Positions 8,268 to 15,895 of a DNA stretch of 36,857 bases are shown here, piece by piece. Every line of letters starts with the position of its first letter. The stretch's first letter is position 1. Position numbers and translations under genes: made by a program. The notes under the pieces were generated by a model, which was not told the origin of the DNA, searched no databases, and worked only from the letters and a program-made list of their open reading frames with translations. Source of the DNA: an uncultured Oscillospiraceae bacterium (lineage in GTDB: Bacteria > Bacillota > Clostridia > Oscillospirales > Ruminococcaceae); contig CASEAH010000061.1 of NCBI GenBank assembly GCA_949285935.1, forward strand, positions 1-36,857, given 5' to 3'.

Positions 8268-9647
8268 TTATTCCTCCTTCTCCGCCCGGGCCTCCAGAGC
8301 CAGCAGCCCCTCCAGTTCCCGCTCCAGGAAGCTGGTGGTGTAGGTCCCCTTAAGGTACTCCGGATGATACAGGATCAGATATTCCAGGTCCTGGTTGGTG
8401 GGGAAGCCCCGCACCATCAGTTCCTCCAAAGCCCGGCGCATCCGGCGCACCGCCTCCAGACGGGTGCTTCCCCGGACGATCACCTTGGCCACCATGGAGT
8501 CATAGTAGGGGCTGAGGCTGTAGCCGGGATACAGGGCTGTATCGGTGCGCACCCCAAATCCGCCCGGCAGGTGGAGGAATTCCACCTTTCCCGGATGGGG
8601 GCGGAAATCATGGGCGGGATCCTCTGCATTGATGCGGCACTCGATGGCGTGGCCCTCCATCCGCACCTCCTCCTGGGTCAGGGAAAGGGGCAGCCCCGCG
8701 GCAATGCGGATCTGCTCCCGCACCAGATCCAGCCCGGTGACCATTTCGGTAACGGGATGCTCCACCTGAATACGGGTGTTCATTTCGATAAAATAGTACC
8801 GGCCCTGGCTGTCCAGAACGAACTCCACCGTCCCGGCGTTGCGGTAATCCGCCGCCCGGGCCGCTTTTACCGCGGCTTCCCCCATCTCCCGGCGGAGCTG
8901 AGGGGTAAGGGCCTTGGAAGGGGATTCTTCCATCAGCTTCTGGTTGCGGCGCTGGATGGAACAGTCCCGCTCGCCCAGATGGATCACATGGCCCCGCTGA
9001 TCCGCCAGGATCTGGAACTCAATGTGCTTTGGGTCCAGGATCAGCTTTTCCAGATACAGCTCCCCGTCGCCGAAGCAGGCCACCGCCTCGGCCCGGGCAG
9101 TCTCAAAGGCTGCCTCCAGCTGCCGGGGGTCGTCTGCCCGACGCATCCCCCGGCCTCCTCCGCCGGCAGAGGCTTTAATGAGGACGGGATATCCCAGCTG
9201 CTCCGCGATCTCCGCGGCCTGGGCAGCCGTTTCCACCGGCCCGTCGGAGCCGGGGACCACCGGCACGCCGGCGGCGGTCATCAGCTGACGGGCAGCGGAT
9301 TTGCTGCCCATCTTCTCCATCACATCCCCGCTGGGACCAATAAAGACCATTCCGCACTTTTCCACCAGGCGGGCAAACTCCGGGTTTTCGGACAAAAATC
9401 CAAACCCCGGGTGGACGGCGTCACACCCTGTGGCCAAAGCGGCGGAAAGAAGGTTCTGCATATTCAGGTAGCTGTCCGCAGCTTTGGGGCCGCCCACACA
9501 GACCGACCGGGTCGCCAGCTGGACGTGAAGAGCTTCGGCGTCGGCGGTGGAATAGACTGCTACCGTTTCAATGTCCATTTCCCGGCAGGCACGGATAATC
9601 CGCACGGCGATCTCGCCCCGGTTGGCCACCAATATCCGTTGGAACAT
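8268..9647 (-). CDS. accC: Biotin carboxylase subunit of acetyl-CoA carboxylase
   Basis: A protein of 459 residues, slightly longer than E. coli AccC. It carboxylates biotin on BCCP using ATP and bicarbonate. The N-terminal preATP-grasp domain starts MFQRILVANRGEIAVRIIRA. The ATP-grasp core shows KASAGGGGRGMR, the HLGERDCSIQRRNQKLMEESPS region (ERDCSIQRRNQKL) and EMNTRIQVEHPVTE with catalytic Glu and Arg. The C-terminal domain ends in a Glu-rich tail. Its ribosome-binding site overlaps the end of accB, 2 bp upstream. Confidence 0.98.
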   Translation of the reverse strand: MFQRILVANRGEIAVRIIRACREMDIETVAVYSTADAEALHVQLATRSVCVGGPKAADSYLNMQNLLSAALATGCDAVHPGFGFLSENPEFARLVEKCGMVFIGPSGDVMEKMGSKSAARQLMTAAGVPVVPGSDGPVETAAQAAEIAEQLGYPVLIKASAGGGGRGMRRADDPRQLEAAFETARAEAVACFGDGELYLEKLILDPKHIEFQILADQRGHVIHLGERDCSIQRRNQKLMEESPSKALTPQLRREMGEAAVKAARAADYRNAGTVEFVLDSQGRYYFIEMNTRIQVEHPVTEMVTGLDLVREQIRIAAGLPLSLTQEEVRMEGHAIECRINAEDPAHDFRPHPGKVEFLHLPGGFGVRTDTALYPGYSLSPYYDSMVAKVIVRGSTRLEAVRRMRRALEELMVRGFPTNQDLEYLILYHPEYLKGTYTTSFLERELEGLLALEARAEKEE

Positions 9648-9649
9648 GG

Positions 9650-10120
9650 TCAGTTTTCCTCCAACTCCACCAGCGGCTGATCGAAGGACGCCAGCTGGCC
9701 GTTTTCAAAGAGGATCGCCTTTACCACGCCGGCGGCGGGTGCGGTCACCTCGTTCATCATTTTCATGGCCTCAATGAGGCAGAGGGGCGCGCCCTTTTCC
9801 ACCTGCTGCCCCACTTTGACATAGGGGGCGGCGTCCGGACTGGGAGCGGCATAGACGGTGCCCACCAGGGGGGCCCGCACTACCCGGCCTTCTTCTGCCG
9901 CAGCGGCGCCGGAAGCTTGCGGAATGGCGGGAGCCGCCGGAGACGGGGCAGCCGGGGCCGGCCCGGCGCAGGAGGCTTCCGGTGCAAAAGGAACCGGGGC
10001 GGCAGCTGCGGGAGCCTCCCGGCGCAGCCGCAGGGTACAGCCGCCGGTTTCCAGCTCCAGGCCGGTGAGTCCCAATGCGGAAAATTCCCGCATCAGACGG
10101 AGAATCTGTTCCTGATCCAT
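9650..10120 (-). CDS. accB: Biotin carboxyl carrier protein of acetyl-CoA carboxylase
   Basis: A protein of 156 residues. An N-terminal domain (about 1-35) is followed by a flexible Ala/Pro-rich linker (about 35-80) and the C-terminal biotinyl domain, whose biotin-accepting Lys lies in IEAMKMMNEV. The family motif EAMKM is intact. It carries carboxybiotin between AccC and AccAD. The ATG has AAAGGAGG upstream. It is the second gene of the operon, after acpP, so cofactor carriers are made first. Confidence 0.97.
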   Translation of the reverse strand: MDQEQILRLMREFSALGLTGLELETGGCTLRLRREAPAAAAPVPFAPEASCAGPAPAAPSPAAPAIPQASGAAAAEEGRVVRAPLVGTVYAAPSPDAAPYVKVGQQVEKGAPLCLIEAMKMMNEVTAPAAGVVKAILFENGQLASFDQPLVELEEN

Positions 10121-10144
10121 GGCAAAACCTCCTTTATCTCAAAA

Positions 10145-10375
10145 TCAGACCCGGGCTTCCAGATAGTCCACGATGCTGCCCACGGTTTTCATCTGCTCCA
10201 GATCCTCATCGGGAATGGCAATGCCAAAGGCATCCTCCAGCGCCAGATTCAGCTCCACCGCATCCAGGGAATCCGCTCCCAGGTCGTCGGTAAGGGAAGC
10301 CTGAAGGGTCACCTCTTCCACGCCGCAGTTGATGGTTTCGGCAATGATCTGCTGCACTTTTTCAAAAATATCCAT
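10145..10375 (-). CDS. acpP: Acyl carrier protein
   Basis: A small acidic protein of 76 residues. The phosphopantetheine-accepting Ser is in [11 protein letters not shown] at helix II (Asp-Ser-Leu), and the [13 protein letters not shown] helix I is typical. It carries growing acyl chains through all the Fab enzymes encoded downstream. It is the first gene of the operon, with AAAGGAG 7 bases before the ATG and a strong promoter and candidate operator immediately upstream. Confidence 0.98.
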   Translation of the reverse strand: MDIFEKVQQIIAETINCGVEEVTLQASLTDDLGADSLDAVELNLALEDAFGIAIPDEDLEQMKTVGSIVDYLEARV

Positions 10376-10401
10376 GATGGTTCTCCTTTTGTCTCCAAAA
10401 T

Positions 10402-10442
10402 TTACTTAAAAATATTACTTAAATTTCTTTAAGCATATGCTT
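10402..10442 (-). promoter_or_regulatory. Candidate operator of the fab operon
   Basis: Between the acpP promoter and its ribosome-binding site is an AT-rich block unlike the surrounding GC-rich DNA. It contains the direct repeat TTTAAGTAA twice, 13 bp apart (10402-10410 and 10415-10423), and the perfect 12-bp palindrome AAGCATATGCTT (10431-10442) directly after the -10 element. MarR-family proteins bind AT-rich dyads overlapping promoters, and a FabT-like regulator is encoded at the other end of the operon. The assignment is inference. Confidence 0.5.
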
Positions 10443-10443
10443 T

Positions 10444-10471
10444 ATTGTAACAGATGTTTCTTTTTTGTCAA
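10444..10471 (-). promoter_or_regulatory. Sigma-A-type promoter of the fab operon
   Basis: Consensus -35 TTGACA (10466-10471) and -10 TACAAT (10444-10449) on the minus strand, with a 16-bp spacer. The start of transcription is expected near 10437, about 60 bases upstream of the acpP start codon. Confidence 0.85.
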
Positions 10472-10521
10472 GGAAAACTTTTCTTCTTTTTTTGTTTCTC
10501 TCTGTGCAAAAGCCCTTTTTC

Positions 10522-10550
10522 TTGCGCCGGGGAAGGGAATCCGCTATAAT
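10522..10550 (+). promoter_or_regulatory. Promoter of the MBL-fold hydrolase gene
   Basis: TTGCGC, 17 bp, perfect TATAAT (10545-10550), 32 bases upstream of the TTG start. It is divergent from the acpP promoter, which lies about 50 bp away. Confidence 0.75.
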
Positions 10551-10582
10551 GTCCTGTAGAAAAACGCAGCGGAGGGATATTT

Positions 10583-11392
10583 TTGGAAGAACTCATCGTC
10601 CTGGGCACCGGCAACGCCCTGTGCACCAAATGCTACAACACCTGCTTTGCCATCCGCAAAGGGGAGCGCACTTTGCTGGTAGACGCCGGCGGCGGCAACA
10701 CCATTCTGGCCCGGCTGGAACAGGCAGGGATCAACGCCGCCCATATCCACGACATCATCGTGACCCATGAGCATTGCGACCACATTCTGGGAATGGTGTG
10801 GATGGTGCGGAAAATCGCCACTCTGATGCGGGGCGGCAAGTATGACGGCGATCTGACCATCTACTGCCACAGCGGTTTGGTGGAGATCATCCGGGCCATG
10901 TGCGGCTTTACCCTGCAGAAAAAATTCACCTCCCTTTTTGATGACCGCATCCGGTTCCGGGTCATCGAGGACGGCGACCAGGCCGTGGCGGCAGGCTGGC
11001 CGGTAACCTTTTTTGACATCCTTTCCACCAAGGCCCGCCAGTTCGGCTTCACCCTGACCCTGGACAGCGGCAGCCGCCTGTGCTGCCTGGGGGACGAACC
11101 TTACAACCCCGGATGCGAAAAATATGTAGCCGGCTGCAGCTGGCTTCTCAGCGAGGCCTTCTGCCTTTATGGACAGCGGGATACCTTCAAACCCTATGAA
11201 AAGCATCACAGCACCGTCAAGGAAGCCTGCGAGCTGGCTCAGCGGCTGCAGGCGCGCCATCTGGTGCTGTGGCATACCGAGGATCACAGTTACGACCGCC
11301 GGCAGGAACTGTATCTGGCCGAGGGCCGCAGCTTTTACACCGGAGATCTGTATGTCCCCTATGATCTGGACGTGATCCCTCTGGCAGACTGA
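10583..11392 (+). CDS. Metallo-beta-lactamase-fold hydrolase (RNase Z-like)
   Basis: A protein of 269 residues. The metal-binding motif THEHCDH (HxHxDH) follows the strand LLVDAGGG, and later metal ligands are likely Asp in CLGDEP and His in LVLWHTED near the C-terminus. This arrangement resembles the RNase Z/ElaC branch of the superfamily, but the tRNA-binding exosite arm is not evident, so the substrate is unknown. The start is TTG at 10583, with GGAGGG 6 bases upstream. It is a single gene with its own promoter, divergent from the fab operon, and converges on mnmM. Confidence 0.85.
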   Translation: MEELIVLGTGNALCTKCYNTCFAIRKGERTLLVDAGGGNTILARLEQAGINAAHIHDIIVTHEHCDHILGMVWMVRKIATLMRGGKYDGDLTIYCHSGLVEIIRAMCGFTLQKKFTSLFDDRIRFRVIEDGDQAVAAGWPVTFFDILSTKARQFGFTLTLDSGSRLCCLGDEPYNPGCEKYVAGCSWLLSEAFCLYGQRDTFKPYEKHHSTVKEACELAQRLQARHLVLWHTEDHSYDRRQELYLAEGRSFYTGDLYVPYDLDVIPLAD

Positions 11393-11865
11393 GCATCCAG
11401 CCGCTGCCCTGATCCTCCCCGGCAAGTGCCGTCTCATTCTTTGGCTCTGTCCGGCTCCTCCCTTCCCGCCATTCCGGCTAAAACTTGGGCAATGGGAGGC
11501 TCTCTGCCAAAGTCCGCATGCCATGGAGCCGGAAGTCGCTCGCTCCCAGCTGCAAAGGAGCAACCCTTTTGTCTGCTTTCCAGGCTTGAGGAAAGCGTTG
11601 TTCCCGGGGAACACGCCTCTTTGGCTTCTGGAGCCGGGCAGCTTCCCGTCCCTCTCGCCGGCAGCTGTATTCTCCGGCTGGGGCCCCGATCATGTAAAGG
11701 TCTGGCACCGCAAGAGTTTCCATACCGGATGCTCTTTTTCCTGTATCGTCTGCCCCGCATCCTGCAAACGGACAACGGCCTTTTGAAGGGTGCCTGCCAT
11801 CTTGCAGCGTAAGCTTTTGCGGGGCATCTCCACCGCCGGGGCCCATGGCCTCCTCCACCGACAAA
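11393..11865. other. Intergenic DNA without a convincing gene
   Basis: About 470 bp between convergent genes. Open frames exist on both strands (for example 11434-11943 on the minus strand), but they overlap each other, have low-complexity Gly/Arg/Pro composition, no ribosome-binding site and no recognisable domain. I found no tRNA-like or riboswitch-like fold. A terminator follows at 11866. Confidence 0.6.
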
Positions 11866-11909
11866 AAACCCGGAAGGCCGCAGCAGGCTGCCTTCCGGGT
11901 TTGCTTTTT
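11866..11909. terminator. Bidirectional intrinsic terminator between convergent genes
   Basis: Perfect 13-bp stem AAACCCGGAAGGC (11866-11878) / GCCTTCCGGGTTT (11890-11902) with an 11-nt loop. On the plus strand it is followed by TTTGCTTTTT and on the minus strand by TTTTTTGT. It serves the MBL gene on one side and mnmM on the other. Confidence 0.88.
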
Positions 11910-11959
11910 GACAGGAGAAATTTTCTCCGGCTTTGGGGAACACTGAAAAGGCACGGCGG

Positions 11960-12526
11960 CTATGCTGTGGCCTTCCAGATCAGAACGGGGATAGGGGGAT
12001 CTCCTCCCCGGTTGCAGAAATCACACCGCAGGACGGTGTACGCTTTGGCGTCCACTGTCTCCAGCCACCGGAGCAGGGCATCCCGCTCTTCATAGCCGGT
12101 GTCTCCTCCGTAATAGATGCACAAGGTCAGCAGCCCCCCCGGCTTGAGGAGCTGCAGCGCCTTTTCCAGGGCCGGAATGCTGGTTTCCGGCCGGGTATAG
12201 ACCCTGTGGTCTCCACCGGGGAGGAAGCCAAAATTGAATACAATGGCATCCACCGTTCCGGGGCCGCCATAGGCGTCCAGATGGATATGACTGTCCAGCA
12301 CCGCACGCCCGATCCCATCCAGTCCCTCCGCCGCCAGCAGGGCGTTGGTTGCCTCTACCGCCTGGGGCTGGATATCCAGAGCCACCACCCGGCCTTCGGG
12401 TCCCGCCAGCCGGCAGAGGAAGGCGGTATCCCGCCCCTTGCCCGCCGTGGCGTCGATGCAGAAAGCCCCCCGGGGCACCTGCTCCTCCAGAAAGTGGTGG
12501 ACCACGCCCAAAGTATTCAGCCGCAT
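11960..12526 (-). CDS. mnmM: tRNA (mnm5s2U34) methyltransferase MnmM (YtqB family)
   Basis: A Rossmann-fold SAM methyltransferase of 188 residues. The SAM loop is CIDATAGKGRDTAFL, followed by VVALDIQPQAVEAT, and later the family-specific FNFGFLPGGDHRVYTRPETSI and CIYYGGDTGYEERDAL. In Firmicutes MnmM/YtqB makes the last methylation of the wobble uridine in tRNAs for Lys, Glu and Gln, replacing MnmC. GGAGG lies upstream of its ATG. Its start overlaps the end of the upstream deacylase gene by 10 bp, so the two are translated from one message. Confidence 0.9.
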   Translation of the reverse strand: MRLNTLGVVHHFLEEQVPRGAFCIDATAGKGRDTAFLCRLAGPEGRVVALDIQPQAVEATNALLAAEGLDGIGRAVLDSHIHLDAYGGPGTVDAIVFNFGFLPGGDHRVYTRPETSIPALEKALQLLKPGGLLTLCIYYGGDTGYEERDALLRWLETVDAKAYTVLRCDFCNRGGDPPIPVLIWKATA

Positions 12527-13047
12527 TTCTCTTCCTCCCCGCCTGCCCCTTTTTCATGAGGCAGCGTCACATACACCAGCAGATTGCCCCGGCTTTCCAC
12601 CACCCGGACCAGTTCCCGGGGCTGCATCCAGACGGTGGCGGTGTTGTCGTTGGGATGGACCCCCACCAGCGGCTGCTCCATCAGGCTCCGCTCCAGGGCT
12701 ACCACCACCTGTTTCTCCCGGTCCTGCAGGATCCCCAAAGGGGTCACCGATCCTTTGGTCAGCCCCAGGCAATCCATCAGCCGCCGCTCCGAAGCAAAAC
12801 TCAGCTTGCCCGCTCCCAGCTGCTCACCCAAAGCTTTAAGGTCTGCCCGACGGGCCCCGGGAAGCACCGCCAGATAATGGCGGTCCCCCCGCCCGTTGCG
12901 GAGGAACAGATTTTTGCAGATCCATTGGGGATGCGCCACAGGCATGGCCTCCAGCTGGGCCACAGTATAAGCTGCCGGATGCCGCTCCAGCGTATAGGAC
13001 ACCCCCAGCCTGTCCAGCCAGGCCAGCGTCTCTTCCATCAGGGACAT
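12517..13047 (-). CDS. PrdX/YbaK-type aminoacyl-tRNA deacylase
   Basis: A protein of 176 residues. The fold is that of the editing domain found in bacterial ProRS: HPAAYTVAQLEA near residue 23, ICKNLFLRNGRGDRHYLAVLP, LSFASERRLMDCLGLTKGSVTPLGI and PLVGVHPNDNTATVWM. These match the PrdX/ProXp-ala group, which hydrolyses Ala mischarged on tRNA-Pro in trans. Exact substrate is inferred. The start at 13047 (MSLMEE) is preferred because GGAAGAAGG precedes it; an in-frame ATG at 13071 is possible. It lies between a Crp/Fnr gene and mnmM, grouping two tRNA-related functions. Confidence 0.88.
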   Translation of the reverse strand: MSLMEETLAWLDRLGVSYTLERHPAAYTVAQLEAMPVAHPQWICKNLFLRNGRGDRHYLAVLPGARRADLKALGEQLGAGKLSFASERRLMDCLGLTKGSVTPLGILQDREKQVVVALERSLMEQPLVGVHPNDNTATVWMQPRELVRVVESRGNLLVYVTLPHEKGAGGEEEKCG

Positions 13048-13077
13048 GATCCTTCTTCCTTTCTTTTGCACCCCTTG

Positions 13078-13776
13078 TCATTGGCGCAGGCAATCTTCCA
13101 GCGCCGTCGGCCGGAGAAGGGTCACCTGATTTTTCCTGCAGATCAGCAGCCCCTCGGCGGCCATCCGGGACAGCTCCCGGCTCAGGGCCGCGCGGTTGCA
13201 GTTCAGGTAAGCTGCCAGGCCCTCCCGGTCATAAGGGAGGAGGAAGGTGTCCTTCCCCGCCTGCCGGGCGGCGTCCAGAAGGAAAAGGGCGATCCGCTGC
13301 CGCAGGCTTCGCAGGATCAGCAGATCCACCCGGCGGTTGAGGGCAAAATATTTGTCCGAAATGGCGCCCACCAGGTTCCGCAGCAGCTGGCCGTGGGCGG
13401 CGTGCCCCTGGCCGCAGGGGGAAATCACCCGGTCATAGGCAATAAACAGGACCCGGGCGTCTGTCTGGGCCCGGACGGTGACGGGACTTTTTACGTGGGA
13501 GCCGGAAAGGACGTCTCCAAAGATATCTCCCGCCTCCTGCACCGCCATAACCACCTGATTGCCGCCGGGAGTGGTTTTAAGGGCTTCCAGCCGTCCGGAC
13601 AGCACCACGCCGATATCCCGGTTGTCATATCCCGCCAGAAGGACCAGCTCTCCCCGGGCATAGCTGCGCAGGGCAGGCCGGAAGCAGCGGAACAGCTCCT
13701 CCAGATTGCCCCGGGGGATACCGCGGAAAAGGGATGTTTGTTCCAGGATGGGCAAATAAGGGGAAAAATCCTCCAT
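13078..13776 (-). CDS. Crp/Fnr-family transcription regulator
   Basis: A protein of 232 residues: an N-terminal cyclic-nucleotide-binding-like beta barrel (about 20-130, with GELVLLAGYDNRDIGVVLSG split by GD) and a C-terminal winged helix (about 160-225) with recognition region LAAYLNCNRAALSRELSRM. No cysteine cluster for an Fnr-type iron-sulfur centre is visible at the N-terminus, so the signal is unknown. It is the first gene of a transcript with the deacylase and mnmM. A palindrome in its own leader suggests autoregulation. The ABC importer on the other side is divergent and is a possible second target. Confidence 0.88.
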   Translation of the reverse strand: MEDFSPYLPILEQTSLFRGIPRGNLEELFRCFRPALRSYARGELVLLAGYDNRDIGVVLSGRLEALKTTPGGNQVVMAVQEAGDIFGDVLSGSHVKSPVTVRAQTDARVLFIAYDRVISPCGQGHAAHGQLLRNLVGAISDKYFALNRRVDLLILRSLRQRIALFLLDAARQAGKDTFLLPYDREGLAAYLNCNRAALSRELSRMAAEGLLICRKNQVTLLRPTALEDCLRQ

Positions 13777-13788
13777 GGGTCCTCCTTT

Positions 13789-13804
13789 CGTTGCCGGGGC
13801 AACG
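13789..13804. promoter_or_regulatory. Palindrome in the crp leader, candidate operator
   Basis: Perfect dyad CGTTGCC-GG-GGCAACG, located between the -10 element and the ribosome-binding site of the Crp/Fnr gene. Crp/Fnr proteins bind dyads of about this size (the FNR type has arms TTGAT/ATCAA), so an autoregulatory site is plausible. An RNA hairpin role is the alternative. Confidence 0.5.
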
Positions 13805-13818
13805 TTATTTTCCGCCCT

Positions 13819-13847
13819 ATTATACTATGATAGCAAAGGAAAAACAA
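13819..13847 (-). promoter_or_regulatory. Promoter of the crp-deacylase-mnmM operon
   Basis: Minus-strand TTGTTT (13842-13847), 17-bp spacer, perfect TATAAT (13819-13824), about 40 bases upstream of the start codon. Confidence 0.75.
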
Positions 13848-13889
13848 GGCAGACCGGGCAGGCCTTTGGGGAAAGGCTGTTCCGAAGTT

Positions 13890-13918
13890 TTGCCTCTGTT
13901 TGGGAAAATTTTTATAAA
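13890..13918 (+). promoter_or_regulatory. Probable promoter of the ABC importer operon
   Basis: TTGCCT, 17 bp, TATAAA on the plus strand. The resulting leader would be about 150 nt. I do not recognise a riboswitch in it. Confidence 0.5.
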
Positions 13919-14076
13919 AACCTTTTCTCCCTGCCCGATTCATCCGCACCAAGGAAGTTCTTGCCCTTGGAGGATGGGAACGCATTTCCCGGACGGGAGA
14001 GGTAAAGGGTTTTGAACGGCACCGATCCGGGTTTTGTCTTTTCCCACCCCAATCTTACCGAAAAGGAGTCCTGAAT

Positions 14077-15132
14077 ATGAAAAAGCTTTTATCCGTGCTG
14101 CTGGCGGCGGCTCTTTGCCTGACCGCAGCGGCCTGCGGCGCACCCGCCGCTTCTTCCTCTCAGCCCTCTTTCCAGGAAGAATCTTCCCAGTCTGACAGCC
14201 CTTCCTCCGGGTCGGAGACGCTTCAGCAAGGCGCTCCCATCCGGGTGGCCGCCCTGAAGGGCCCCACCGCCATGGGCATGGTGAAAATGATGTCCGACAG
14301 TGAAGCGGGCCAGACCCAAAGCCCCTATGAATTTACCATCTACGGCACCGCCGACGAGCTGAACCCCAAGCTCATCAGCGGGGAGATCGACGTGGCGGCG
14401 CTGCCCTGCAACGTGGCTTCCGTTCTTTTCAACAAGACCCAGGGCGGCGTCAAACTGGCTGCCATCAACACCCTGGGGGTCCTGTATATCGTGGAAACCG
14501 GGGATACCATCCATTCGGTGGAAGATCTGCGGGGTAAGACCATCTATTCCACCGGCAAGGGAACCACCCCGGAGTACGCCCTCAACTATGTACTGAGCCA
14601 GAACAGCATTGACCCCGCCGCCGACGTCACCATCGATTACAAGAGCGAATCCACCGAGGTGGCCGCCATCCTCAGCGAGACGGAAAACGCCATTGCCATG
14701 CTGCCCCAGCCCTATGTGACCACCGTGGCCATGAAGAATGACAAGCTGCGGGTGGCCCTGGACATGACCGAGGAATGGCGGAAGGCCGCCGGTGAAGGCG
14801 GCAGCGGCCTGGTTACCGGTGTACTGGTGGTCCGGTCCGCCTTCCTGGATGATCCCGCCAACAAAGCTGCCTTTGACCAGTTCCTGGCCGATTACAAGGC
14901 CTCCGCCCAGTATGTGGCGTCCAACACCGATGAAGCCGCACCTCTGGTGGCTGCCTATGATATCGTCCCCGAGGCGGTGGCCAAAGAAGCCCTGCCCCTG
15001 TGCAACATCACCTATATTGACGGCCAGGAAATGAAGGACCGGGCCGGCGGCTATCTCCAGGTCCTTTTTGAACAGAATCCCCAGTCCGTGGGAGGGGCGC
15101 TGCCGGATGACAGCTTCTACTACATCCCGTGA
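14077..15132 (+). CDS. ABC importer substrate-binding lipoprotein (NMT1/SsuA/ThiY-like)
   Basis: A protein of 351 residues. The signal peptide ends in a lipobox (LTAAAC, acylated Cys at about residue 20), followed by a Ser/Gln-rich linker to about residue 55 and a type II periplasmic-binding fold. IRVAALKGPTAMGM begins the first strand; LISGEIDVAALPCNVASVL and VEDLRGKTIYSTGKGTTPEY are typical of the nitrate/sulfonate/taurine/HMP-precursor family. It would capture a small organic or anionic solute outside the membrane. The substrate cannot be decided: no sulfonatase, nitrate or thiamine gene is next to it. AAAAGGAG precedes the ATG. Confidence 0.88.
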   Translation: MKKLLSVLLAAALCLTAAACGAPAASSSQPSFQEESSQSDSPSSGSETLQQGAPIRVAALKGPTAMGMVKMMSDSEAGQTQSPYEFTIYGTADELNPKLISGEIDVAALPCNVASVLFNKTQGGVKLAAINTLGVLYIVETGDTIHSVEDLRGKTIYSTGKGTTPEYALNYVLSQNSIDPAADVTIDYKSESTEVAAILSETENAIAMLPQPYVTTVAMKNDKLRVALDMTEEWRKAAGEGGSGLVTGVLVVRSAFLDDPANKAAFDQFLADYKASAQYVASNTDEAAPLVAAYDIVPEAVAKEALPLCNITYIDGQEMKDRAGGYLQVLFEQNPQSVGGALPDDSFYYIP

Positions 15133-15895
15133 TCCCCGGCGGCGGAAGCGCCGCCAAAACGCCGCCGCCCTTCTCTTCTGGCTGACGGTGTGGCAGCTGG
15201 CTGCCATGGGGGTGGGGCAGGAGCTTTTCCTTGCCTCCCCCCTTACCACCTTCCGGACGCTCCTCTCCCTGCTGGGGGATGGGGCGTTTTGGCGCGCCAT
15301 AGGGTACTCCTCCCTGCGGATCATCGGCGGGTTTCTCCTGGGCCTGGGCGGCGGGATCCTGCTGGCCGTCATGGCGGCATGGTCCTCCTGGATCCGGGTA
15401 CTGATCACTCCCTTTGCCTCGGTGATGAAGGCCATCCCGGTGGCCTCCTTTGTGATCCTGGCCATTATCTGGGCCGGCTCCGCCAACCTGGCGGTGGTCA
15501 TCTCCCTGCTGATGGTACTGCCCATTGTCTACATCAACACCCTGGAGGGCATCCTCCATACCGACCGGGAGCTGCTGGAAATGGCCCGGGTCTTCCGGAT
15601 CCCGCCCCTGCGGCGGGCGTTGTATGTCTATCTGCCCCAGACGGCTCCCTTCGTTGTTTCGGCCTGTTCCGTATCTCTGGGGCTCTGCTGGAAGTCCGGG
15701 GTGGCGGCTGAGGTCATCGGCATCACCTCCGGTTCTTTGGGAGAGCTGTTGTATGAATCCAAAATTTATCTGGACACCGGGGAGCTTTTCGCCTGTACAG
15801 TGGTGATCGTGGGACTGAGCGTGGTGTTTGAGAAGCTGTTCCTGCTGGGGCTGACCCGGCTGCAGCGGTGGCTGGAAGGAGGACGGATGCTGTGA
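15107..15895 (+). CDS. ABC importer permease (SsuC/ThiX-like)
   Basis: About 262 residues from the ATG at 15107, which overlaps the lipoprotein gene by 26 bp. A longer frame from 15068 is open but would overlap further. An N-terminal Arg-rich stretch precedes about six membrane segments (for example AAALLFWLTVWQLAAMGVG). The cytoplasmic EAA-type loop that docks the ATPase reads EMARVFRIPPLRRALYVYLP. This is the membrane channel of the importer. It ends GTGA, where its stop codon overlaps the start of the ATPase gene. Confidence 0.88.
   Translation: MTASTTSRDPRRRKRRQNAAALLFWLTVWQLAAMGVGQELFLASPLTTFRTLLSLLGDGAFWRAIGYSSLRIIGGFLLGLGGGILLAVMAAWSSWIRVLITPFASVMKAIPVASFVILAIIWAGSANLAVVISLLMVLPIVYINTLEGILHTDRELLEMARVFRIPPLRRALYVYLPQTAPFVVSACSVSLGLCWKSGVAAEVIGITSGSLGELLYESKIYLDTGELFACTVVIVGLSVVFEKLFLLGLTRLQRWLEGGRML

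Noticed and set aside
6687-9680. 997-codon plus-strand open frame opposite accA, accD and accC
   Set aside because: Antisense shadow of three conserved enzymes; no domain and no start signal.
11434-11954. Two overlapping minus-strand frames of about 160 codons downstream of the MBL gene
   Set aside because: They overlap each other in different frames, cross the bidirectional terminator and have no ribosome-binding site or domain.
13995-14050. Weak resemblance to the 3' part of a TPP riboswitch (GAAC...GATCCGGGT) upstream of the ABC importer
   Set aside because: The essential CTGAGA element and the P2/P4 stems are missing.
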